A stretch of DNA of 64,000 nt from Blasia pusilla (lineage: Eukaryota; Marchantiophyta; Marchantiopsida; Blasiales). Shown one piece after another: positions 24,301 through 34,947 of this stretch. Made by a program: the position numbers and the translations under genes. The DNA is taken from NCBI GenBank assembly GCA_050084515.1, contig CM114271.1, forward strand, positions 21,762,001 through 21,826,000, in the 5' to 3' direction. Under the pieces are notes generated by a model that saw only the letters and a program-made list of their open reading frames with translations, did no database searches and had not been told where the DNA came from. Position 1 is the first letter of the stretch; every line of letters begins with the position of its first letter.

Positions 24301-25278
24301 ACACGAAGTGTTGCGATTGGCACTTCATTACATTCTACACAATACAAAATCATTGGAAGTATGGCATGGGTAGGTTTCTAAACTACTACTATTTTTTTTC
24401 TGGCATGTTTGTTGTTTTTCATAGTTGGCAGGAAGTGATATTCAACATCTTTATTATATATCCTTCTCATATTTTTTTGTGCGGGAAGTACAACTTGGAA
24501 TGACCCAACTTACCCTTTGAAGATTGGATTCACAAAGCTATGATCATTGAGGCTAATCACCAGCCATTTGAACTTGATCCGTTTGCCTTTGCCTTGTCCA
24601 TTTCACCTCAGGCCAAGGTTCTTTCTTACAAAAGTATGAAAGCATATGGAAACTATTATAGAGTAGAGGGAAGGGATGGAGTAAATTCCTTTTCCACATT
24701 TGATTGTGGCATAGGAGCATGTTTTTGGGATGAGAAAAAATCCCCATCAAATTGTGCTTATTCTTATGTTGGAACCTTGACATATAAACTTGCTTTTGAT
24801 TACGGGTCGGTTGATCAACCAGTAGTGTTGATGAGAGGGGATGGGTTAGGGCAAATTGGGAATCCCGTAAAAAATCAATGAGAAGAGATACTGAAGGATT
24901 CTTGTTAGTCAGTTTGAAGTCTTGCCTACCAACATTAGACCAACCCTTTGTTTTTCCATCCCAAGTGGAGCAAGTATTTTTTGGCAAGGCAAGTGAAGGG
25001 AGTGGATGGAAAGTAGTATTGCGCAAGGAAGCTCGGGCCCGTAGAGTATTTGCTGAAGATAGTGAGATGACACACATGGATAATGGAGATTTCATTGGTC
25101 TGCGTTTATCGATAAGCTTACCCGAGAGGATTCCTTTTGTAAACACACTATGAGCTATAGAATTGACCAACCAAGAGATGGAAGTAGCACGTAGGGATTT
25201 TGCAAACGTATTTCCTATGTTGGTTTGCATAAAGGGAAGCTCTTCAAGTGAAGAGTATGAAGATGATAGTGAGTGAAG
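21329..25278 (+). pseudogene. CACTA (En/Spm) tnp2-type transposase, decayed and interrupted
   Basis: Plus-strand fragments follow the tnp2 order. KLIGKLGLSYNSYHACP and CVLFRGDLKDLTSCPQC are at 21400-21530. GMVRHAGDSKAWTHVDETYP and the core LALDGVNPFPDKSSSWSTWP, then NYNLPSW, are at 21660-21860. WTINDYLALGKISRQSHGGKL and GHRRYLPSSHPWR are at 22045-22220. After a nested copia insertion it resumes at 23175. The DUF4218 region at 23497-24215 contains HLLVHLIDEL and WIYPIERYMDT. The DUF4216-like tail is at 24540-25278 (DQPFVFPSQVEQVFFGKASE and SGWKVVL). Frameshifts occur near 21630, 23970 and 24880, with several stops. The N-terminal transposase-associated domain is not seen. It would be inactive. 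Confidence 0.9.
22229..23169 (+). mobile_element. Nested internally deleted copia element, family C1
   Basis: This 941-bp element is flanked by an exact 5-bp duplication GGAAG (22224-22228 and 23170-23174), and its ends are TG..CA. The 5' LTR is 22229-22649 (421 bp). The primer site TGGTATCAAAGC follows at 22650. A gag start at 22722 gives about 73 codons with NYTLWKFKM. At about 22940 the sequence jumps into the middle of the 3' LTR, leaving only its last 230 bp. All protease, integrase and RT sequence is missing, and the 3' LTR lacks its own 5' part. It could have moved only with help, or it lost its interior after insertion. Confidence 0.93.
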
Positions 25279-26299
25279 AATACATGGTAGGAAAAGATAG
25301 GACTTGGTTGTTTTTTTGTTTTCAACATTTACCATGGGCCATGCTTTTTTTTTACTAGAGCACATCGTAGACATGTGCTCACCTGAACCACAAGGGAGCC
25401 GAGTTGATCTTGAAGCGCTTCTTTCCAATGAAGGTCGATGTGAGACAAGTGGTGAGTTACTAGATGGTGTAGAGTGGGAATTGTGGTGCTTGAAGAGAAG
25501 GAGAAAATCCACTTTTAGTCAGGTATAGGTGGATAGGGTAGGAATATATGATGACATGGTTGATGATGATTGGAGGAAGTTTCCTACAATTCCACCTATG
25601 GAAGATGAGCCAAAGATCGGGTTAGATGTGAAACTTTCAGATTCATGTACATATAATAATACTTTAGATGAGGTTGATGAGAAAGTTGATGGTGACGATA
25701 GCCTTGAATGTAGTCCATTGGACGCAGAAGGGATTGTGGATGCACAAAAATCTCATTCCCAGGATGTTGAGTGAGATAGAGTATTGTAACATTATCCCCA
25801 TGCTCACATAGTGTTTTGGCCAATTGAAATACCCTAGCCGATCAAAATCTACATGTGAAAAATTTGTTTCCAACACATTAGAGTGCTCTACAAATAGTTG
25901 TAGCCATTTCCATGGACATTACCATTAGGCTTACGTAGATGTTAATGAGTAATCAATAGGAAATTAGAGTGTCATCATTGAAATATGTTGTAGTAGTTGC
26001 TTTATCTGGGTTGCCATCCCACCTTCACACCCAAAGTATCCCTTGATCGTTCTAGGTGGTGGACCTCTTCCTCCTCCTTGGACTCGCCATCAAGTCATCC
26101 TCTAAGACCACATATGCATCAACCTCAAACTCCTTTGGCTACTTTGCCTTGCTTAAGTGCTCTCCATAGGTATCACTTCAGATGTAAGATAAAACAATTG
26201 TCTCCAATATGATTGTATTGATGATAGTGATTCCAATAAAAACCTCCTATTTGAGGTCCCCATGGTCTAGGGGTTGGCACCCTCTAGGTGCACCTCCTT
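25279..26299. other. CACTA downstream region, unassigned
   Basis: Acidic short frames (25304-25528 and 25529-25774) follow the DUF4216-like tail. They could be the 3' end of the transposase gene or a second CACTA product, but no motif supports either. From 25800 on I see only short frames, and no CACTA terminal inverted repeat was located. Confidence 0.35.
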
Positions 26300-26870
26300 G
26301 TCTATGTATGCTCTCATAACATGCATAGTCTTGCTAGCGATGTTGTCTTCCTTATGACTAACATGTGAACTTTTGCTACTATTGTCATGGATATGATGAC
26401 ATAAGCCTTGATTACGTCGATTCTCTTTGGCCACTTTGCACTCAAGGTGCCACTACATACCCATTTGCTTTCTTGGGGCACATGTTTGTGTGTGTGTGAG
26501 GTGGTCGACATGCGTGTTGTCTCTCTTGTGCCATCCATCGCGGTGATTGCTCTCCACTCACTTGTACTTCAACATGTCCCGTCATTAAGAATATCACCTT
26601 TAGTGTCACACTATTTGAAGGTACAATTGCCCACGCCCACACTCATCTCAAGCATATGATATCATGCATGTATTGGATGGGCTTCAATAACCCCCTATGT
26701 GACAAAAATAAACTCTTGTAATCAATTATAGGTCTCACGTACACTCTTACCAAGAAGACACTAAAAGTTTTGGATATTCATTAGCTTTTTGTTCCAACCC
26801 CTTGGTAGTTCTTCCTCAACTCCTAAAAAATCTCCTCAATCAGGTTGAACATTGGCGGGGTCTTTGTGGG
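26300..26870 (-). mobile_element. Decayed retroelement gag-like fragment, copy 2
   Basis: This is a diverged copy of the repeat at 560-1440. Shared landmarks include a GTGTGTG..GGT(T/G)GA(T/C)G(C/A)..GTCT segment, CTCAAGCATATGATA versus TTGAGCATATGATAC, and TATAGGTCTCACGTACACTCTTACC versus TATAGGCCTCACATATATTCTTACC. It has no intact frame. Its identity as gag is inferred from copy 1. Confidence 0.45.
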
Positions 26871-27148
26871 AGGAAGATTTATGGAACTATGTAAACGACA
26901 TGCTCTATCACTCCAACATGACTTGACCCATGCTTAGCATATGCATACCGCGTGGTAATATATGAAGAGACCGAGCAATTAGAAACACCGAATTCATTTA
27001 TGATTGATAATAGTAGGGATTTGAATTCTTTCAAAACAATGTTTTAAAAATTTATTTAATAATGAATTTTTTGACATAATCTATATATTTAAAAGAGGAG
27101 AGGATTTGAAAAAACCCTCCTCTTTTACATTTGTCCTCTAAAGGCTCT

Positions 27149-27348
27149 TATGATATTAGTACATATCACTTTTAGAGAGAAATTTGAATTAAAAATAAAT
27201 AATAAAAAAATTAAAAAATTCTTTTCATGTTGAGATGTGTAATTTTAATATGATATTAGTACATATCACTTTTAGAGAGAAAATTGAATTAAAAATAAAT
27301 AATAAAAAAATAAAAAATTTCTTTTCATGTTGAGATGTGTAATTTTAA
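27149..27348. repeat. 100-bp tandem duplication
   Basis: Two adjacent 100-bp units start at 27149 and 27249 with TATGATATTAGTACATATCA and stay nearly identical, ending GATGTGTAATTTTAA. The units are AT-rich and non-coding. The near identity suggests a recent duplication. Confidence 0.93.
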
Positions 27349-28440
27349 ATTAAAAAATTAAATTAAAAAGAAGAGGAAGTTAATTTATAAGGAAAATACA
27401 CGTCTAGTATGAATTGGGCAAGGAGAGAGGAAGAAAAGGTTTAAGAAAAGTATAATAATAAAAAATTTCAGATATATTATTACATTAAATTAATTTGATG
27501 AAAAGAATAGAAATTGCGTCGTCTTAAATTTCACAAATTGTTTAAACCAAATTATATATACCTAAAGAAGAATATTACAAGAACTCATCTTTCATAATGG
27601 TGTCCATAAATGGACACTCAAATAATAATCTTACCGGACTTTTTACCTTGTATTTTCTATTCAATACGAATTGAATTCTTTAATTTGGGTAAATAATTAA
27701 GGTAAAAGAAAGTTTTGGTTATTAATTGATTTTAGTTTAGTGTTTTTAAAGTCTGATATCCATCCTACCGATTCCTACGCATATTAAATTATTAATGCCT
27801 GAATCCGTTTGAGCGCATTTCTTCTCTGGATTAATTATAAGAAGTAGTACACTTGATTGATTGATTGATTTATTACTGAGAAAGCAATGACGGGGTTCAT
27901 GGATGTTAGAAACACACAGTAGTACGTCCCGAGAGTATTAACGCAGTCGGAACCTCGCATGCGGTTGCTCTGGATATCCGAACCAAAGGACCAACTGAAC
28001 AAAGGCCGCACCGGATAAGTCGGACGGTTTAGCTCGGCACGAGTAAGGGAAGGACGGAGGGCGGGCAGTTAAGAAAACTATAATGTGCAGTCCAAAGCTG
28101 GTGGTATTGATTGTGAGGAGATAGTAGTCGTCAAGAAACAGGTACTAGGTCTAGGAGGACGAGGCAGAAGCATGAGGACGGGCTGCGGGCAGATTCCAGA
28201 AAGTACGGTACCGTACTAGAGGATTAATTAACCAGTGGGGTGGCTTGATAAGCACGTCTTAATGGTAAACCGGCTGGCTAAGCTGAGGCGAGAGTTTCAC
28301 GCAGTCGGACTAACAGGTAGCGAAACTGGTAAAAGTTCGATTAAGTCGTGGGGGCCCACAGCTTGGATCCGCGGTGTAATGCGCCGGCACGCTCTTCTGA
28401 CGAACCCGCTCCTGCTGATAGGGCCGAAATTAGGATAGGT
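27349..28440. other. Unassigned; AT-rich then GC-richer
   Basis: Positions 27349-27860 are AT-rich without features. From about 27880 the composition rises toward that of the gene-bearing stretch. A 67-codon frame at 28235-28438 has no motif. No gene is supportable. Confidence 0.35.
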
Positions 28441-29692
28441 GACTCATCACCTAGCGGCTAATGAGAACTGCTGAAAGATTCTGATTCAACGGTGCGATGG
28501 AGATTACATCTCATTCGCCATCACTTTTTGTCATCCCTTCCATGATGCCCCTACCTGGTAGGGTTTCGTGGTCAGCCCACCTGGCTCTTTGACCGTCGGT
28601 TCCCAGTCCTACGTGTCCACCACCTCGGTCGGGTTTCCACGTCAGCTCACGCGGACGTGGGTAGTTACGGCAGCTAACGGCCGCTTTGCCGTTAAGCGCG
28701 ACGTTTTGGCGCCGCAGCCGTTAGGGTTTGCGGCCTAAAGTGGCGGTCCAGTTGGCAGATTTCCGTTTGGTGAACTTTACATGGCGAGGGCAGCCTTTGT
28801 GACGATCCTCCGGTGTCTACGAGCTTTTATGCTCGTGACGGCGGAGGACGGGACGGGAAAGCTACAGGACCCAAATAGTTGCTAGTTCTGTAGCCTAGCA
28901 AGGCTAGGAGGGGAAGGGCTCAGCGGTCCGGGATTCCCTTGTTCGCGATTGAGTACTTCGTTTCATGTGCTGTTCGCTCTGGCTCGGCCAGCTCTGTCAG
29001 GCTTGCCCCCTCCGATTGCCTTGGCTTCGAGCCCCCATCGCACCCTTATAGGCGGAAGCGGGGTTTGGGAAGGTAGAGGATCGTGTCCGTCTATGCCTCT
29101 CATAGCCTTTGTGAGCTGGGCGTGTCTGAGTTGAAGAACAACTTGCGGGTTTTCTCACTTGCAAATTGTATAATTTTCGGCATCCATTCTCTCTCGTATA
29201 GCTTGTCTTCTCCGTCCTCGTTATCCTGGGTCTTACTTCTTTGGTTGTTCGTGAGACTCGAAGAAAGGACGCGAGCGTGCTCTTCTCTTGCGCTTGTGAT
29301 AGCTCTCTGCGACAAGCTCCCCTTGAATTCTGACTGTGCCGTCGGAGTGAAGTCGCGAGATAGCCCATCTAGGTATCCGAAACCAGCGCCCTCCGAATTC
29401 CTCCCTCCGTGTCGCACCCTAGTTTCCTCTTGACGTCTCTCGGTCCCCTAATTGCCGGCTTCTGTTGGTAAGAGGTTTCAGGCGTGGCAGTCAATTGAGA
29501 TGGCGAGTCGTAGGAATTTGCAGGCGGCCTTGTAGCGTGGTTCTGCTTCTTTCGTGCCTGAGTTCCAGACGTTCCGGTTTGGTGTGCAATCAGTGATTGT
29601 GGATGGGGAGGTCGAGTTTCGCTAACGATGTCTGGTCCATGACAGGGTAAACATATCTACTGCTTGAAGTCCGAGCGACAAGCCGGTCGAAG
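28441..29692 (+). promoter_or_regulatory. Upstream region of the RanBP2-type gene
   Basis: This 1.25-kb stretch is clearly richer in GC and CpG than the transposon DNA around it and directly precedes the start codon at 29693. ACGT-core words such as TACGTGTCCAC (about 28611) and CCACGTCAGC (28637) are present. Frames here overlap on both strands (for example 29083-29433) and have no motif, so I read it as promoter plus 5' untranslated sequence. A transcription start cannot be placed. Confidence 0.4.
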
Positions 29693-30649
29693 ATGAATCG
29701 GAAGCCGGGCGATTGGAACTGTCCCTCATGCCAGCATTTGAACTTCAGCAGACGAGATACATGTCAACGATGTAGCGACGCTAGACCAGGAGGTGTAGGA
29801 GTAGGAGCCGTTGGTATCCGTGCTGAGGGAGGTGATTTTGGCAGCTATGGTGGTCGTGGAAGCGGTTCTTATGGATTCGGATCGGGTTATGGCAGTGGAG
29901 GAGGCGGAGGAGGTGGGGGAGATTATAACAGGAGCTATGGAGGTAGTTTCGGATTTGGTGGAAGTTCCGAGATGGGTGTACGCCCGGGAGACTGGTACTG
30001 TCCTGCCGGGGGATGCGGAGCACACAATTTCGCCAGCCGAAACAATTGTTTTAAGTGCGGGGCATACAAAGAGGATGGTGGCGCAGGAGTTGGAGGGTTT
30101 GCCCAAGGATATGACGGAGGTAGTAGAGGTTCTAGAGGAAGTTTCGGGTTTGGTTCTTCGTACAGCGCTGGAGGTGCCGTCGGTGGAGCCGCTGTAGGTG
30201 CCCGGCAGGGATGGAAGTCTGGCGATTGGATTTGTGGGAGGTATGGGTGATCACCTTGCTGCCCTTGTACTTCTTGGATAATTACAATACACTCCTCTAT
30301 GATTTGTCTGACTCAATGTGGCGTTTCCCCATGTTGATGTCTGTTTAACTAGTGTTTAATTTTTGTACAGGTCCGGATGCAATGAGCATAACTTTGCAAG
30401 TCGCATGGAATGCTACCGCTGCAGCGCACCTCGCGAGACAGGTGTGAATCTACAATTTGTAATATTACCGATAGCTTGATCGAAGGTCGTATCGTCAGTT
30501 AACGGGTAAAACTAGATGTAAGGGTGTACAGCATAGTCAATATGTATTTTCCCCTTTTCTCCTACTGTTTGTGGATCTTCAAGCGTAAATTGAGTGGGTT
30601 TTGTGCCCGTCTTATGTTGTTGACGCCCTTCGCAGGTACAGCGATGTAA
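29693..30649 (+). CDS. RanBP2-type zinc-finger protein (three fingers)
   Basis: The gene has three coding exons: 29693-30240, 30371-30441 and 30636-30649, with GT..AG introns of 130 and 194 bp, giving 210 residues. Finger 1 uses Cys10, 13, 24 and 27 (MNRKPGDWNCPSC start). Finger 2 uses Cys103, 108, 119 and 122 (GDWYCPAGGCGAHNFASR). Finger 3 uses Cys181, 186, 197 and 200 (GDWIC, then GCNEHNFASRMECYRC) and is split by intron 1. Gly-rich linkers with repeated Gly-Ser-Tyr-Phe join the fingers. The finger order and the MNRKPGDWNC start match the plant RanBP2/NZF family of small RNA-binding-type proteins; binding of single-stranded RNA is known for such fingers but not shown here. The last exon codes only four residues and the stop. 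If intron 1 is retained, a TGA soon after Cys181 removes finger 3. Confidence 0.92.
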
Positions 30650-33600
30650 GGTGGAGCACCGTGGATTGGTTGGTGCAGTCCAGACCCGCTGGATGGTTAT
30701 GAATTCTAGGTTAACTCCATTTTGTGATTTTGGCCATCGACTGACGTAATCGTTCGTGGAAGCCTTTTTTGTTGAAATTTCCGTGGGTTTCCATGATTAT
30801 GATGACTGGCCGAAGAGAAGCCTAGTTGATACTCTTTATCAACCCATATATTATGGGTAGCGATCCCATTGGACTAGGTTTACACTTTTAGCATACTCTC
30901 TGCCTCAGCAATTGGCACTGAATCCGGTAGTCAGGGCGTACGTACAGCGACAGGAATGGAAGACATTTTGAACCTTCACTTGCTGCCAATGGTTGGCCTC
31001 TGAGTGAACATGCGTACTATCACTGGATGCGTACCGTCTGCACCTCGTGATAGTTCAAGCCAGGAGCCGGTAACACTGAGTACTACAGCTTAGCTTTGAG
31101 AATGTATACAGCTAACTAATTTAGATTCGTGATGCAGCGTATGGAAGTGGGGAATCATACCCGAATGTGATTCCATGATATAGTGTAGCTCGATCTGGGA
31201 AGGTACTAAATTTGAGTTGTGCGCATATGGGTGAAATCCAAAGGTCGAATATAGAAAGCAAGTATGTTACCTTCTCCGATCTTACATGCACTCCCAATTC
31301 CTTGGTGGCACTGTTCTCCAAATGTCTTGGTTTTCGTGTGATACTCGGTGAGATATGGTGTGGTCGGTAGGTCTGTAGAGGTGCATCACACCTGTAGCCA
31401 TCTTTTGCAGATTTTCTGCGGGATTTCCCGCTGGAGTTAGTTACATCCAGAAGGTAATCGTTATGCAGCTGAACTACCTTCTGGGAACTGCATGCTTGTA
31501 GTTTGGTAGTGTACAGTTTTGGGTAGGTGGAGCATACAGCAAGTGGCGATGGTGAGGACTTTTGGTTCAGACACCTAGAGAGGAACTAGGCAGATAACAT
31601 GAGGCCGTGCCGAGAGAATTGTTCGTCGGCGCGCATTATGTACAGCCAAGTAACGATATTAATAAAGGATTTTGTCGATCTCACATTTTTAGACACCCTA
31701 ACTCGTCATCCCTTGATTGTCCCGAGTGCAAGACTCGTCAGATTCGGGATTTTGTTGGTGAAATCAACTATTGTCGAAGGTTCTGTGAATTTTTGGGGTT
31801 ATTACGTTCCCTTAAGCCTCGAAATTTTCATCACAACGCCACACGTCTGGGAAAAGGAAGGAAGCATCCGTGTGGCTCCAGTGAGAGGGTCTCTAATTAG
31901 AGTTCATGACAGGAAAGGCTGGAAGGATTAAGTAATGTGGTGTAACTTCTGAACCCAAAAAGGTACGGAGCTTGGAATGCCAACGAGGGAGATAATTAAT
32001 TAGGGGCTGATTGAGAAAATCAGAAGTGCAGTTTGGGGACAAATGTAGCGTAGGACTTCAATGCCAAGAAATCAACTACTATGGCAAAATTGGAGTTTGA
32101 TACTCTTTTGCTGCGAAGAACAGTAGAGGCACCATTCGTGGTCGAAATTGATTACTTAGTGGTGGAACGGCTCGTAATCCCAACTTGGGAACGCCGTAAA
32201 CCGAATGACTGTACAGACACTAGACTCACATTTCCTGGACTGCACCTTGGTACTTGCATCGAGATATGGCAGACGCATGCATGCACGCAGTTACAGTCTT
32301 GCATTGGGATGAGGCGATTTTCAGCGGCATGCGGAGTCTGCAGTCAGATAGGGCAGGTCTGCTATCTTCTACCCGTGGGGGAGTACAGAGCCACTTGCAG
32401 CCCCTGCAAACAGTAGTCAGAGCGGTCAGAGCAGCTGAAGTAGAGATCGTCTGCACAGTACCCTCTGATTTGGGGAGAAGTCGGCGTTTCCATTTACCTA
32501 CATGTTCATCTCCTCCACCCAGAGTTAATACACCATCCACGTTTGCAGGCGGTTTCCTGGGAAATAAGCTGAGGGTTAAGGACGGAGTATGCTTCATCGG
32601 TGCTTGCTGGATAGTGCTGTGGCACTATGCATCAACCTGCTATCGTTCGATCTAGCTCTATCTGCGAGCTCCCGGGTTTAGCGGTGCGAGTGAGAATGTT
32701 TATCTTTACCAGTTACTTACAGGAAATTGTCAACTCGGCGGACAATGTTCAAGCCAAGAAAGAAATTTACGAGGGGATCAGTTGATATCTGCAAGCGCGT
32801 CGCGATATTGTCGTTTTGGTAACGAAGAAGCAAATCGGGTGCGGATCTTTTCTTCGCGGTTCACAACTGGAACGAAGAGGTCGTTTTGGTATCGGCGATT
32901 GACACAGGAGCCGCAGATACTGACTTCACGGATATTTCTGATTCTTGCCGCTATATTCTCGAATACCACCGGTCGGTTAGTCAGTGATGTTGAACGTATG
33001 GTCGAGCTTCAGTTTCATCTATAGTGTTCCTTCCAATTCCCATAGAAAGAGAATTCAAAGTAATTGCTGGACGTTGAGAGAACTGATGAGGGTTAGAGCA
33101 TTTGTTTCACTGGGATATTAGTCTACTGTGCGAGGCAAAGTGGAGACCATGTGAGATTCATCTGCGATTTTACAAGAGGCGGCTAATGTCTGACCAGGAG
33201 CTGTCATACTTGGTCGTTGGTATGGTTCACTTTGTTCATGATTAGGGTTATGCTGCGGAGCTAAGAGTTTTGCGTGCTTAGCAAGTATTTTTCGGCGTCC
33301 TAAGTCTTGTCGTCTTGCAGGTGAGTAGACGCACCCTCCCCCGGTTAATGTCTCCTTTTACCTTTCGGTGTATATTTTTTACTCTCTTCAGCAGAATTAT
33401 ACGACGAAATGGTGAGTCCCGACGTAAAGTTCCCCGGCCGATTTCGCCGAACTTCAGTTTCTTTTGAAGGGCATTTCCTTAGTGCCAACTGTGGTCGTGT
33501 AATCAGCTTATTCTGACTTCTTGTATCGCGCAGTTATCACCTTCGGTAGCAGCGGTCATCTCGTCGGTCTGGGGTAGTGACGTGACCTGCGGTCCCGTGG

Positions 33601-34122
33601 GTGTGGTTAAACAGGTTTGTTTTTCTCTCCAGTCAAAATATCCTCCCCACTTCTCCTTTGTACTTGGTGCGGATAAGGTCAATATCTTTCTTTGGCCAAT
33701 ATACGCCTCCGCCTTTTTAAAATCGCAGCATCCGCCAATGGCAAATGTTGTTCTCAAGCAATTTGAGAAGGTAAATGTGACGTAATCAACCAACGGGTTA
33801 TCAAGAGAGATGTAGTTGTGGCTCATCATTTTGAACAACTGATTTCCGCAACTCAATGAAAGAACGGTGGAATTCTAAAACATGACGAGCGTCGATTGGA
33901 GGCTGAAATGATCGAAGATCTCGTCATCTCGATCGAGAATTTCAAAATTGTTTCTCTGTTTTGTAGAATTTTGAGAGTTAGACCTTTTGTAAGCCGTCAG
34001 GTTTGTAAAATCTTGTGGTGATTCCAATCGTTCGCAACCGGATGTCACCATATGTATATTTTTCAAAATAAAATAGTTCAGAAATATTCATTAGAAATTA
34101 TCACGCATTGAGTGGATTATGT
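30650..34122. other. 3.5-kb stretch without a recognisable gene
   Basis: GC stays moderate to about 33500, so frames of 100 to 130 codons arise on both strands and overlap (31599-31931 plus; 32226-32597 minus against 32254-32655 plus; 33503-33856 minus). None has a domain motif. The first few hundred bases should hold the 3' untranslated region of the zinc-finger gene. The remainder could include a non-coding transcript or an unrecognised gene with introns. Nothing can be supported. Confidence 0.35.
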
Positions 34123-34164
34123 GAAATGGGAGGAAGATTTGGAGGCAAATCTTCCTCCCATTTC
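34123..34164. repeat. Perfect 18-bp hairpin with 6-nt loop
   Basis: GAAATGGGAGGAAGATTT at 34123-34140 is followed by the loop GGAGGC and the exact reverse complement at 34147-34164. It lies upstream of the endonuclease-type retroelement. Its role is unknown. Confidence 0.92.
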
Positions 34165-34947
34165 TTGCCTCATCCATGTCGTCCTTTGTTAATATCCTTG
34201 GAGGAAGAGGATTATGGCGCGTAAATTTTCTTGGCGTGTAATTTTTTCAATTTAAGATCCAATAGGTTTTTTTTTCACTTAACAATGAGTTTTCCAAAAT
34301 TTTTGGATCCTTAGATCTTTTTTTTTTTTTTAAATGTGTTCATAGATTTTTATACACAATTATAAACATATAACTCTTTTTACAAAGTGATATTGGATTA
34401 TCATTGGTTTAAGGGGTTCTTTTGGCTTTTCTGAATCTCTTGATTCGGGTTGGGTTCAATATTACAAATTCATTCCCTTAAAGCGGTCATTGGTGGGTGG
34501 CTCATTTGCTCCTCACATCCTTTTCTTTGGTGTTTTCAATTTTTTTCATAATTTTTTTTTGGGATGTCGGTTTTGGACGTGTTTGGGCTTGTTTCGATCG
34601 TCTTGACAAGTTCATTTTTTTCATATCAAGTAGGTTTTCTAGTTTTTCTTCCTTCTCTATAGATGGATGTTTTTGTGTATGGGTTTGTTTTAGGTAAATT
34701 CCTCCCAAAAATCATCCTTGCTCTTTCAACTCCTTACTTTACTTTTTCGCCCCTACATACGTTTGCCATCTCTTCAAGGACATTAGAAATTCATATTCTT
34801 GAGCCACCTCTTCCAATACCATATGGATCATTTTTCCTTTTTCAATTGTTTTAAATATATTTTTTATAATAATTTTCAATCATAAATTCGGTATTGATTA
34901 ATCTTCTTCTCTCCATCTAAATTTCTTTTGGATGGATTCCACTACTT
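34165..34947. other. T-rich leader of the non-LTR element
   Basis: This AT-rich, T-rich sequence immediately upstream of the retroelement frame might be its 5' untranslated region. Only short motif-free frames are present. Confidence 0.35.

Noticed and set aside
21329-25278. Active CACTA transposon
   Set aside because: Frameshifts, stops and a nested insertion break the transposase, and no terminal inverted repeats were located.
24553-25512. A 319-codon minus-strand frame
   Set aside because: It is antisense to the DUF4216-like tail of the CACTA transposase on the plus strand, whose motifs are clear.
29083-29433. Frame of 116 codons upstream of the zinc-finger gene
   Set aside because: It overlaps opposite-strand frames of similar length and has no motif. 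The region is better read as promoter or 5' untranslated.
29726-30106. Frames antisense and alternative to the RanBP2-type gene
   Set aside because: They are shadows caused by the Gly-rich codon composition. Only the main frame has three complete zinc fingers.
32226-32655. Two overlapping frames of more than 120 codons on opposite strands
   Set aside because: Both lie in moderate-GC DNA where long frames arise by chance, and neither has a motif or plausible splice context.
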